Positions 19,665 through 26,676 of a DNA stretch of 43,733 nucleotides are shown here, piece by piece. Made by a program: the position numbers and the translations under genes. The notes beneath the pieces were generated by a model, which was not told where the DNA came from, did not search any database, and was given only the letters and a program-made list of their open reading frames with translations. The stretch is from Alphaproteobacteria bacterium. Its GTDB lineage: Bacteria > Pseudomonadota > Alphaproteobacteria > UBA2966 > CAIVPW01. Every line of letters starts with the position of its first letter. Position 1 is the stretch's first letter. The stretch spans positions 1-43,733 of the forward strand of contig JABHVE010000036.1 of assembly GCA_018658465.1 (NCBI GenBank), given 5' to 3'.

Positions 19665-19684
19665 CGGGTTTGGCCGAAAACCCG
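19665..19684. other. Seven-pair hairpin in the glnK/ubiH-like intergenic region
   Basis: CGGGTTT and AAACCCG are perfectly complementary around a six-base loop. There is no T-run on the plus strand. It sits midway between the two divergent starts. Function is unknown. Confidence 0.4.
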
Positions 19685-19706
19685 CCGCAGTCCACGGGCG
19701 ATATAT

Positions 19707-19751
19707 GGCTAAATTTTAGGCATTGATTTTAGCAGTGGCTAAAAATTAGGC
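19707..19751. repeat. Pair of 15-bp direct repeats, 30 bp apart
   Basis: GGCTAAATTTTAGGC (19707-19721) recurs as GGCTAAAAATTAGGC (19737-19751). Each copy is itself nearly palindromic. The 30-bp spacing puts both on the same face of the helix, as expected for a dimeric regulator bound in tandem upstream of the UbiH-like gene or glnK. Confidence 0.4.
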
Positions 19752-19822
19752 GTTTGTAATTTGGGGTTGGGCAACCACCCCACCGACTGGACATTGCCGC
19801 CCCCACGGTCCAACCTTTCCCA

Positions 19823-21064
19823 ATGGAATTTCCAGTGGAAACCGGCGAAATCCCTGGCTTTGATACCGACGTGTTGGTGGTCGGCGGCGGGCTTGTTGGC
19901 CAAAGCTTGGCCATTGCTTTGGCCCAAGCCGGAGTATCCGTTCACGTGGTGGACCGGGCGGTCCCAGAAACCACCCTGGCTCCCGAACACGATGGCCGAG
20001 CGTCGGCGATTTCCTTTGCCAGCCAACAAATGCTGCGGGCCATTGGCGTGTGGAACGACATTGCGGAGTCACAGCCGATTTTGGGGATCCGGGTGACCGA
20101 CCGGAATTCGCCCCTGCACATTCATTTTGATCATAAGGGCCTGGGTGGGGAGCCGTTTGGCGCCATGGTGGAAAACCGCCATATGCGCTTAGGCTTACAC
20201 ACCACCTTAAAACGAACGACCGTACGGAATACTGCCCCAGAGTCTCTGAAATCGTTTGTGACCAACCCGTTTGGGGTGGAAGCGACGTTAGAGAGCGGCG
20301 ACGTGGTGCATGCCAGGATGCTGGTTGCTGCCGACGGGGCGCGGTCCCAGACCCGGGATATGGCCGGGATCGGCACCCGCGGTTGGAGCTATGACCAGTG
20401 GGGGATTGTCACCACCGTGGCCCACGAACGGCCCCACGAAGGCATCGCCCACGAACGATTTTTGAACCCTGGGCCTTTTGCCATTTTGCCACTGACCGGC
20501 AACCGGTCGTCGCTGGTGTGGACCGAAGCCCCCGCAATGGCGGCGGAGATGGTCAAACTAGGCGATGAACGGTTTGGCGAAGAATTGCGGGCACGGTTTG
20601 GCGACTTTTTGGGGGAAATCCGGACCATCGGCCCACGATGGCGCTATCCGTTGCACCTGCGGTTGGCTGACAGCTATGTGGCCGATCGCTTTGCCTTGGT
20701 GGGGGATGCAGCCCACGCCATGCACCCCATCGCCGGTCAGGGTTTGAATTTGGGTCTGCGCGACGCCGCCGCGTTGGCCGAGGTCATCGTCGACGCCCAC
20801 CGGCTGGGCCTTGATATCGCCAGCGCCGATGTGCTGGCCCGGTACGAACGCTGGCGGCGGTTGGACGGCCTGACATTGTTATCGGTGACCGACGGCCTGA
20901 ACAAACTGTTTGCGCCGAATTCCGGCCCCGTTGCCTGGGCCCGGGACTTCGGCCTGGCCGCCGTGAACCAAATGCCACCGGTGAAGCAGTTCTTTGTGAA
21001 CCACGCCCGAGGCACCGTGGGAAAATTGCCGAAGTTGCTGCGTGGAGAGCAGATCGCGCCCTGA
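19823..21064 (+). CDS. UbiH/UbiF/Coq6-family FAD-dependent hydroxylase (ubiquinone biosynthesis)
   Basis: This 413-residue flavoprotein monooxygenase has an N-terminal dinucleotide motif (VLVVGGGLVGQSLA), the DGRASAIS segment characteristic of the UbiH/VisC group, the mid-sequence DG motif (VAADGARSQTR) and the GDAAHAMHPIAGQGLNLGLRD motif that binds FAD phosphate. It probably hydroxylates the ubiquinone ring. Alphaproteobacteria use UbiH, UbiF, UbiL or UbiM-type enzymes with overlapping positions, so the ring carbon cannot be assigned. The last four residues (QIAP) and the stop codon are encoded by a palindromic repeat unit. It is convergent with the Trm112-like gene. Confidence 0.9.
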   Translation: MEFPVETGEIPGFDTDVLVVGGGLVGQSLAIALAQAGVSVHVVDRAVPETTLAPEHDGRASAISFASQQMLRAIGVWNDIAESQPILGIRVTDRNSPLHIHFDHKGLGGEPFGAMVENRHMRLGLHTTLKRTTVRNTAPESLKSFVTNPFGVEATLESGDVVHARMLVAADGARSQTRDMAGIGTRGWSYDQWGIVTTVAHERPHEGIAHERFLNPGPFAILPLTGNRSSLVWTEAPAMAAEMVKLGDERFGEELRARFGDFLGEIRTIGPRWRYPLHLRLADSYVADRFALVGDAAHAMHPIAGQGLNLGLRDAAALAEVIVDAHRLGLDIASADVLARYERWRRLDGLTLLSVTDGLNKLFAPNSGPVAWARDFGLAAVNQMPPVKQFFVNHARGTVGKLPKLLRGEQIAP

Positions 21065-21081
21065 AGGGGTGCGTGAATCTG
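21050..21081 (-). repeat. Palindromic repeat unit U1 (overlaps the UbiH-like gene 3' end)
   Basis: The 32-bp unit reads CAGAT, CGCGCCC, loop TGAAG, GGGTGCG, TGA, ATCTG. The arms pair with one G-T wobble. The unpaired TGA on the 3' side marks the reverse orientation of the family, whose forward form is CAGAT-TCA-stem-ATCTG. Its loop holds the stop codon of the UbiH-like gene. Confidence 0.8.
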
Positions 21082-21088
21082 ATCGTCA

Positions 21089-21130
21089 GAAAAAAGAGCA
21101 GATCGCGCCCTGAAAGGGCGCGTGAATCTG
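21089..21130 (-). terminator. Terminator-like structure after the Trm112-like gene, built from repeat U2
   Basis: Read on the minus strand, the U2 hairpin is followed two bases later by a six-base T-run (CTCTTTTTTCTG). It starts seven bases beyond the Trm112-like stop codon, so it would end the cnoX-lonN-trm112 transcript. Confidence 0.65.
21099..21130 (-). repeat. Palindromic repeat unit U2
   Basis: Same family and orientation as U1. CAGAT, then CGCGCCC and GGGCGCG around loop TGAAA, then TGA and ATCTG. The stem is perfect, whereas U1 has a wobble at the same place. Confidence 0.8.
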
Positions 21131-21136
21131 ATCGGC

Positions 21137-21322
21137 CTAGTCAAGACTTCGGGCTTCGTCCACCAACATGATCGGGATGCCGTCGCGGATGGGATAGGCC
21201 AGCTTGGCTTTGTCGCTGATCAGCTCTTGGGCCTCCGCGTCATACCTCAATGGCCCCTTGGTCAGCGGACAGACAAGAATTTCCAAGAGTTTGGGGTCAA
21301 CCGGAGTGGACGTTTCTGACAT
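21137..21322 (-). CDS. Trm112-family (UPF0434) small protein
   Basis: This 61-residue protein has the Trm112/YcaR signature: [20 protein letters not shown] at residues 9-28, then [21 protein letters not shown]. The family is a zinc-ribbon-like fold, and eukaryotic and archaeal members activate methyltransferases. Only one Cys is present here, so zinc binding is probably lost, as in many bacterial homologs. The ATG at 21322 follows GAGAAAGAG. It is third in an operon after cnoX-like and lonN-like genes but separated from them by 229 bp of palindromic repeats. Confidence 0.9.
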   Translation of the reverse strand: MSETSTPVDPKLLEILVCPLTKGPLRYDAEAQELISDKAKLAYPIRDGIPIMLVDEARSLD

Positions 21323-21341
21323 GTGCTCTTTCTCTGTCGTT

Positions 21342-21496
21342 CAGATTCACGCGCCCGACAAGCGTCGGCCACGATCTGCACTTGGTCTTTTCTTACCGTT
21401 CAGATTCACACGCCCGACAAGCGTCGGCCACGATCTGCACTTGGTCTTTTCTTTCCGTTCAGATTCACGTGCCCGACAAGTGTCGGCCACGATCTG
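21342..21496 (+). repeat. Tandem array of palindromic repeat units U3, U4, U5 (59-bp period)
   Basis: Units start at 21342, 21401 and 21460, each 37 bp: CAGAT, TCA, a 10-base arm, a four-base loop, the partner arm and ATCTG. The arms end CCCGAC and GTCGG. Each unit is followed by a nearly identical 22-bp linker containing CACTTGGTCTTTTCTT. U5 has T-A where U3 has C-A in the stem. The array lies between the lonN-like and Trm112-like genes of one operon. Confidence 0.85.
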
Positions 21497-21511
21497 CACT
21501 TTCTTACCGTT

Positions 21512-21543
21512 CAGATTCACGCGCCCTCAGTGGGCGCGATCTG
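21512..21543 (+). repeat. Palindromic repeat unit U6
   Basis: CAGAT, TCA, CGCGCCC, loop TCAGT, GGGCGCG, ATCTG, 32 bp with a perfect seven-pair stem. It has the short form seen in U1 and U2 but the forward orientation of U3-U5, and it ends eight bases before the lonN-like stop codon. Confidence 0.8.
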
Positions 21544-21551
21544 CACTCAGG

Positions 21552-22268
21552 TTAATGCATGACCCCTGGGCCGCCTTCGCCGACCAGGGATGATAATTCC
21601 AACAAGGTGGTCAAAACCTTGGCCCGTTCCGCCAAAGTTCCGGCCTCTAATAAAGCCTGTTTTTCCCGCGGCTCGAACGGGCACATCATGGCCAGGGACG
21701 TGACCAATGCCTCGCCGGGGAACTTTTCCAGGGCATCCCATTCGGTGCCAAAATCATGGACTTCGAAATAGCCGCGCAGGGCGTCGAACAGGCCACCTCG
21801 GTCCACGGGGCCTGAATCTTCCGGTTCCAAATCCCGGCGGTACCGAGCATAGGACACCAACGCCCGGCGATAGCCGCGCTTTACCGGCAATTCATCGACA
21901 ATGGAAAATCGGCAAATCCCGGTCAGGGTAATGTGCTGGGTGCCGTCGTCGCCGGCTTCGTGCATCATGATCCGCCCCACACATCCCGCGCGATAGGTGG
22001 CAGGGGCCTTGGAGCCATCCAGCATGTCTTCGTTGGCGTCCGCCGGTTGGACCATGCCAATCAGACGATCGCCGTCCATGGCATCGCTGATCATGGCCAA
22101 ATAGCGCGGCTCGAAAATCCGCAAGGGCAGATTGCCGCGCGGCAGCAGCAACATCCCAGTCAGGGGGAAAGGTGGGATGGTCCGGGACAGCTCATCAAAG
22201 CCAACGCCGGCCAAATTGGCGGCAACCACATTGGGATCAACGTTTTTGGGATAAACCGGATTGGTCAT
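21552..22268 (-). CDS. Lon N-terminal (LON substrate-binding) domain protein
   Basis: This 238-residue protein has only the Lon protease N-domain: IPPFPLTGMLLLPRGNLPLRIFEPRYLAMISDAM near the start, then a beta-rich part with RIMMHEAGDDGTQHITLTGICRF and a helical C-terminal bundle (LVTSLAMMCPFEPREKQALLEA). No ATPase or protease domain is present. Such proteins are conserved next to thioredoxin-like genes in alphaproteobacteria, and their role is unproven. The ATG overlaps the stop of the cnoX-like gene (ATGA), indicating coupling. Confidence 0.9.
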   Translation of the reverse strand: MTNPVYPKNVDPNVVAANLAGVGFDELSRTIPPFPLTGMLLLPRGNLPLRIFEPRYLAMISDAMDGDRLIGMVQPADANEDMLDGSKAPATYRAGCVGRIMMHEAGDDGTQHITLTGICRFSIVDELPVKRGYRRALVSYARYRRDLEPEDSGPVDRGGLFDALRGYFEVHDFGTEWDALEKFPGEALVTSLAMMCPFEPREKQALLEAGTLAERAKVLTTLLELSSLVGEGGPGVMH

Positions 22269-23200
22269 GAAAACAGCAGTGACGACAAGCGTCTGCGCCC
22301 CGATTGGGTCAACTCGTCGGTGGGGCCAAATGCGTCAAACAACGTGACCAATTGTTTGCGGGCCGCATCATCATCCCAGGTGCGATCCATTTCGATCATG
22401 TCCAATAATGCTTCGACGGCATCTTCCCGGCGGCCATCAGCCACATAGGCCGAGGCTAAATCAAAGCGGATTTGCTGATCCTTTGGATTGGCCTGTACCG
22501 CCGCTTCCAATTCGCTGACTTCCGCGCTGTCTGCGCCATCACCACCGGTTTCTGCGGATTGTAGGCGCAATGTCAGCTCGGCTTGAGCCGCCAAAATAAG
22601 GGGGTCGGTGGCGTGTTCACGGGAAACCAGGGCCAAAGTTTGAGCGGCCAGGTCCAAATCGCCACCTTCGATGTAGCAATCGGCCAATCCGGCGATGGCA
22701 CCGACGTTTCCGGGCTCGGACTTCAAGGCCATGGCATAAATACCGATGGCGGCCCCCAAATCGCCTTTTTCGCGCACGATTTGGGCTTCTTGGACCATTT
22801 CATCGACCGGGGACGGCCCCAAATCGCCAACGATCTTTTCGACGAAATCCTTGATTTGGCTTTCGGGCAAGGCCCCCACGAAGCCATCCACCGGCTGGCC
22901 GCCTTTAAAGGCATAGACCGCCGGAATCGATTGGACCCGCAGTTGCTGGGCCAGTTCTTGGTTATCATCCACATTGATTTTGACTAGGCGTACCGCGCCT
23001 CTGGCGTCGGTGACGACCTTTTCAATGATCGGGCTTAAGGTCTTGCAGGGCTGGCACCACGGGGCCCACATATCCACAATAACCGGCACTTCGTTGGACG
23101 CATCCACCACATCCGCCATGAATTCGGCGGTGCTGGAATCCTTGATCAATGGGCCCCCAGACGGCGACGGCGCGGGGGTCATATTCATTTCGTCAGTCAT
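22265..23200 (-). CDS. cnoX: CnoX-type thioredoxin with TPR domain
   Basis: From the ATG at 23200, preceded by AAGGAG, the product is 311 residues. A thioredoxin domain covers about residues 18-125 with the active site APWCQPCK (C49 and C52 both present) and the cis-Pro segment SIPAVYAF. The remainder is a TPR-like helical region with an Asp/Glu-rich middle. E. coli CnoX lacks the first Cys and acts as a holdase. Alphaproteobacterial members with an intact CxxC can also reduce disulfides, so both activities are plausible here. The frame is open upstream to 23326, but that part is not conserved. Confidence 0.88.
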   Translation of the reverse strand: MTDEMNMTPAPSPSGGPLIKDSSTAEFMADVVDASNEVPVIVDMWAPWCQPCKTLSPIIEKVVTDARGAVRLVKINVDDNQELAQQLRVQSIPAVYAFKGGQPVDGFVGALPESQIKDFVEKIVGDLGPSPVDEMVQEAQIVREKGDLGAAIGIYAMALKSEPGNVGAIAGLADCYIEGGDLDLAAQTLALVSREHATDPLILAAQAELTLRLQSAETGGDGADSAEVSELEAAVQANPKDQQIRFDLASAYVADGRREDAVEALLDMIEMDRTWDDDAARKQLVTLFDAFGPTDELTQSGRRRLSSLLFS

Positions 23201-23285
23201 ACGTACTCCTTGGTGCGCGTGGCGCACACTGTTGCCTCTAACATGGAGCCATCGACCCAGCGCTTCAAGCCTGGACTTGCCCACC

Positions 23286-23313
23286 TTGCAAACCCGTGAA
23301 CGGACAGTATGAT
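23286..23313 (+). promoter_or_regulatory. Sigma-70-type promoter of tRNA-Gly
   Basis: A TTGCAA -35 box (23286-23291) and TATGAT -10 box (23308-23313) are separated by 16 bp. The predicted start falls about 18 bases upstream of the tRNA. Confidence 0.6.
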
Positions 23314-23337
23314 CGGCGCCCGACAAATATACGGAGC

Positions 23338-23412
23338 GCGGGCGTAGCTCAGTGGTAGAGCATCACGTTGCCAACGTGAGGGTCGTGAGTTCGAATCTCA
23401 TCGCCCGCTCCA
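23338..23412 (+). tRNA. tRNA-Gly (anticodon GCC)
   Basis: A full cloverleaf can be drawn. The acceptor is GCGGGCG with CGCCCGC, the D-arm contains AGCTCAGTGGTAGAGC, and the anticodon stem is CACGT with ACGTG around loop TTGCCAA (GCC at 23370-23372). The T-arm contains GTTCGAATC. The discriminator is T and the CCA end is encoded. It lies between the divergent cnoX-like operon and the convergent purM, and a TTTTT follows at once. Confidence 0.97.
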
Positions 23413-23440
23413 TATTTTTGTCGGTCCCACCGCACATCCC

Positions 23441-24541
23441 CTACGCCGGGCGAAAAGTCTTGCCGTCGTTGACCAGATCCACGGGGGTGAAGGCGTTTGA
23501 TGTGATCCGCACCGTGCCAGGCTCGGCGGTTACAGTGCCGATGACCTGGGCCGGTTTGCCCCTGGATTTGGCCAATGCCACCACCGCGTCGGCGTTTTCC
23601 GGGCGGGTGATCAGGCCCATGCCCACCCCCATGTTGTAAATGCCATAAAGATCAGACCTGGGCACACCACCCTGGTCAGCCATGACCCGAAACACCGCGG
23701 GCACGTCGGGCAGGGTATCCAGCACAAAGCCCACGGGTGCTTCCACCCGGGTCAAATTCAAGAATCCTTCGCCGGTGATGTGGATCAGCCCGGTGACTAG
23801 GTTTTGGTCCAACACATCAACGGATTCCCCTACATAAATGAATGTGGGTTCCAGCAATTCTTCCCCCACCGAGCGGCCGAAATCGGCGATTTGGCTGTCC
23901 GCCGTCATCCCCAAGTCATCAAAGAACACTTTGCGCGCCAGAGTCATGCCGTTGGAATGAATGCCGTTGGAGCCAATGCCGACGACCACGTCCCCCGGCG
24001 CCACATCCGCCCCCACATTGACCGCATCCAAGGCCACGGTGCCGGTGGCCATGGCCGCCAGATCGAAGCCCAGACCCGGTTTCCAGCCGGTGATGACCCC
24101 AGGCATTTCGGCGATTTCGCCGCCGGGAATTGATGCCCCCGATTGGACGGCGCCATCGGTCAGGCCAATGGAGATTTGGTCCAGCACAGTGGGATCGGTG
24201 CGTTCCACCGCGATGTAATCCACCAACGACAGGGGCTTGGCCCCCACGCACACCAGATCGTTCACGTTCATGGCCACGCAATCGATACCGATGGTGTCGT
24301 ATTTACCCAGCATTTGGGCGATCAGGGCCTTGGTGCCCACCCCATCGGCGCAAATCGCCAAGCCCTGGCCGCCAGCCAATTCAACAATGTTGGCGTATTT
24401 GCCGAAATCCAACGCCACCCGGCCCGGGCCCGATTCCGGCCAGGTGGTACGTAAGCGTTTGGTTATGCGGGTGAGGGCGTTTTCGGCCTGGGCCACATCG
24501 ACCCCGGCCGCCTGATAGGCGTCGCTATTTTCGTCTGCCAT
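23441..24541 (-). CDS. purM: Phosphoribosylformylglycinamidine cyclo-ligase
   Basis: This 366-residue enzyme makes aminoimidazole ribonucleotide from FGAM with ATP, step five of purine synthesis. Signatures are YQAAGVDVAQAENAL at the N-terminus, the glycine-rich VELAGGQGLAICADGVGTK, the DCVAMNVNDLVCVGAKPL loop, and GIGSNGIHSNGMTLAR. Length is slightly above the usual 345-355. The ATG at 24541 fits the family start. It is not clustered with purN as it often is; a small membrane-protein gene lies upstream on the same strand. Confidence 0.96.
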   Translation of the reverse strand: MADENSDAYQAAGVDVAQAENALTRITKRLRTTWPESGPGRVALDFGKYANIVELAGGQGLAICADGVGTKALIAQMLGKYDTIGIDCVAMNVNDLVCVGAKPLSLVDYIAVERTDPTVLDQISIGLTDGAVQSGASIPGGEIAEMPGVITGWKPGLGFDLAAMATGTVALDAVNVGADVAPGDVVVGIGSNGIHSNGMTLARKVFFDDLGMTADSQIADFGRSVGEELLEPTFIYVGESVDVLDQNLVTGLIHITGEGFLNLTRVEAPVGFVLDTLPDVPAVFRVMADQGGVPRSDLYGIYNMGVGMGLITRPENADAVVALAKSRGKPAQVIGTVTAEPGTVRITSNAFTPVDLVNDGKTFRPA

Positions 24542-24748
24542 CCCCGGCCCTGCCTGTGCATTGTGTCACCAGGGAATATCACGCCAAGGGGCGCTTGTTA
24601 ATCAGATGTACGGGGTGTGCCCCAACTTGAGGTTAACCAATCCGGCGAAGCCAATATCGACCAGCGGCGGGCGGAACCAAGCTTCGAAACAGTCCGACAG
24701 ATCGGAGCACGCGCGAAATTCGTTTGGTCACGATATTCCCTCGTTTGA

Positions 24749-25030
24749 TTAGAATTGGAGGATCGAGGAGAAGACCAGCAACGCCGCGAGGTTGGCTGCC
24801 GTCATCGCCGCAATCAGCGTTGCCCAACCCAGGGCGTTCCCAGCCATGCGCATTGGAATGGCTTTGGCAGTGATGCGCCGGCGATCATTTGCCGCGCGAC
24901 GGTCAGGGGAAACACCCCCGGACGCCATAGTTGGAAAATCTAAAGGGGTGTGTTGGCTGGCGGTGCGCCGTGCCGTTCCGCGATCCACCTGGGCGTCGCC
25001 CGACGCCTGGTCATGTGCAGTGTTGGCCAT
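24749..25030 (-). CDS. Small membrane protein of unknown function
   Basis: This 93-residue protein has a polar, Arg- and Asp-rich N-terminal two thirds (RRAANDRRRIT) and one hydrophobic segment over the last 30 residues (GWATLIAAMTAANLAALLVF), so it is probably a tail-anchored or single-span inner-membrane protein. A strong GGGAGGA ribosome binding site lies seven bases before the ATG at 25030, the main reason to accept it as real. I recognise no family. It is divergent from the next small membrane gene across a 397-bp gap. Confidence 0.65.
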   Translation of the reverse strand: MANTAHDQASGDAQVDRGTARRTASQHTPLDFPTMASGGVSPDRRAANDRRRITAKAIPMRMAGNALGWATLIAAMTAANLAALLVFSSILQF

Positions 25031-25427
25031 GTCAGTTCCTCCCGAAACCGTGACGCCATTTGCGCCATGACCAAACGATAGCCCCCACCCGTAAACAACA
25101 CATGAACCAGCACAGTAAACAGAAAATTAAATCGCCGAATTCGCGCGGACTTTTTTTGGAAATTACATGCGGCAAATCGCCACTGGGGAAACGAAATTTT
25201 GTTGCTGATTCGCTCACAAATTCAACCCGAAATTTGTCAGATCCGCAGTGTCCATTGCGATTGTTTCCAACCATAGGATTTTGTGATCAATCCAATAGCG
25301 CAAACAGCAAACGATCCTTTTTTTCAATGGGTTGGATAGGTTTTTTCGGTCGCCCACCGACACTAAATATAAGACATAGCCCCGCCGCAAAACAGGCTGG
25401 GCCCACAAATTTGAAAGTGAGGACATC
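25031..25427. other. Gene-free 397-bp divergent intergenic region
   Basis: The stretch is visibly richer in A and T than its neighbours, with T-runs near 25150 and 25315-25345. I see no convincing gene. Two open frames cross it but lack ribosome binding sites and family character. It separates two divergent small membrane-protein genes and probably holds both promoters; a TAAATATAAG stretch near 25366-25375 could be a -10 region for the rightward gene. No repeat or RNA gene was recognised. Confidence 0.5.
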
Positions 25428-25562
25428 ATGACAATTCAACCCCACGACGATCACAACGAAAAGCACACCGGTATGAATTTCACCATCGTCTTTGGCATGG
25501 TTGCCGTTTCCACAATGGCGTTCCTTGCTGCGATGGCATACCTGTCCAGCGTCGCTTATTGA
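25428..25562 (+). CDS. 44-residue single-span membrane protein
   Basis: The first 15 residues are His/Asp-rich (MTIQPHDDHNEKHTG), followed by one hydrophobic helix (about residues 17-42) with many Met and Ala residues. A GTGAGGA ribosome binding site precedes the ATG at 25428. The layout resembles small accessory subunits of respiratory complexes, for example the tiny subunit IV of aa3-type oxidases, but I see no diagnostic motif and no oxidase genes nearby, so that is only a possibility. It lies 136 bp upstream of the GlpX-like gene. Confidence 0.6.
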   Translation: MTIQPHDDHNEKHTGMNFTIVFGMVAVSTMAFLAAMAYLSSVAY

Positions 25563-25698
25563 TCGACCCGCCACCCCGCGATCTTGGGTAAGTCCTGTCT
25601 GGCAGAAATGCTGCCAGCGGGCCTTGCCCTACCGACCATCATTGTGACTAGACTGGCCCTGTTTTTCTGACATCCCCTGGATCTTCCTGGAACCCCAG

Positions 25699-26667
25699 AT
25701 GGACCCTGCCAGTTCCCAATCTGCCGAATTTTTCTTATACGAGCTGCGTGTCGTCGCCGAGGCGGCGGCACGGGCGGCTGCGCGTTTTGCTGGCCGTGGC
25801 CCCGGCGAAGCGGGCCCAGCGGCGGCGGGTGCCATGCGCGACGCCCTGAATCAGTTGTCGTTGGATGGCACGGTGATCGTCAGCGACGCTGGTCGCGAAG
25901 GCGCTGAATTCATGGTGGAAGCCGATCGGGTGGGGGACCCAAGCGCCGCACACAAACTTGACCTGGCGGTGGACCCAGTTGAAGGCACGCGGTTTTTAGC
26001 CCGGGGCATGACCAACGCCATGTCGGTGATCGCAGTGGCGCCAAAAAACATGCTGTTCCAGCCGGGCCCCGCTTTGTATATGGAAAAAATCGCCGCACCC
26101 GTGGCGGCGTTTGGCAAAATTGATTTCAACGCGCCTATCCCTGACCGTTTGGCGGCCCTGGCCGACGCCCTGGACAAGCCAATTCAGGACTTGTCGATTT
26201 ATGTGCTGGAGCGCGACCGCAACAAAAAATTGGTAAAGCAAATCCGCAAGGCCGGGGCCCGGGTTTCGTTGTTCGCCGCGGGGGACATCGCAGGCGCCCT
26301 GATGGCGGCCCTGCCCGGCACCGGGATTGATGCGTTGATGGGCACCGGAGGGGTGCCCGAAGGCATTTTGGCGGCCTGCGCCATGCGCGCCCTTGGTGCC
26401 GAATTTTTGGGCCGGTTCGACCCCCAACAGCCCCAGGAAGCAAAGGCGTTGAAAGACACCGGGATGGACAAAAACCGCTGGTACACCCGCAACGAAATAG
26501 TGGCGTCCCACGATGTGCAGTTTTGCGCCACCGGAATCACCAGCGGATCCTTGTTGGATGGGGTCCAACGGTTAGATGCCTATGAACGCACCCAGACGTT
26601 GTTGCTGTCAGGACTGAACGATGGCTATGAAATATTGACGGCCTATCACCGGCGCGAGGACACCTAG
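25699..26667 (+). CDS. glpX: Divergent class II fructose-1,6-bisphosphatase (GlpX-like)
   Basis: This 322-residue protein aligns with GlpX throughout: RVVAEAAARAAARFAGRG at the start, KLDLAVDPVEGT with the metal Asp and Glu, IDALMGTGGVPEG with a further Glu, and FCATGITSGSLLDGV near the end. Two other metal-site regions have changed. The DKNxxDGAAV segment reads PGEAGPAAAG, losing the Asp equivalent to E. coli D33. The IGEGExDEAP segment reads VSDAGREGAE, turning E57 into Asp and losing the next Glu. Either the enzyme binds metal differently, acts on another sugar phosphate, or has lost activity. The fold and family are clear. The reaction is uncertain. Confidence 0.8.
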   Translation: MDPASSQSAEFFLYELRVVAEAAARAAARFAGRGPGEAGPAAAGAMRDALNQLSLDGTVIVSDAGREGAEFMVEADRVGDPSAAHKLDLAVDPVEGTRFLARGMTNAMSVIAVAPKNMLFQPGPALYMEKIAAPVAAFGKIDFNAPIPDRLAALADALDKPIQDLSIYVLERDRNKKLVKQIRKAGARVSLFAAGDIAGALMAALPGTGIDALMGTGGVPEGILAACAMRALGAEFLGRFDPQQPQEAKALKDTGMDKNRWYTRNEIVASHDVQFCATGITSGSLLDGVQRLDAYERTQTLLLSGLNDGYEILTAYHRREDT

Positions 26668-26676
26668 GTCGACGGC

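Noticed and set aside
21342-21543. CRISPR-like periodic repeats
   Set aside because: The repeats have regular spacing, but the 22-bp intervals are nearly identical to one another, there are only three full units, and no cas genes are near. It is a tandem array of a hairpin unit.
25032-25431. Open frames of 80 (minus) and 123 (plus) codons in the 397-bp gap
   Set aside because: They have no ribosome binding sites and a Cys/Trp/Phe-rich or Lys/Ser-rich composition unlike neighbouring proteins, and they cross the likely promoters of the flanking genes.
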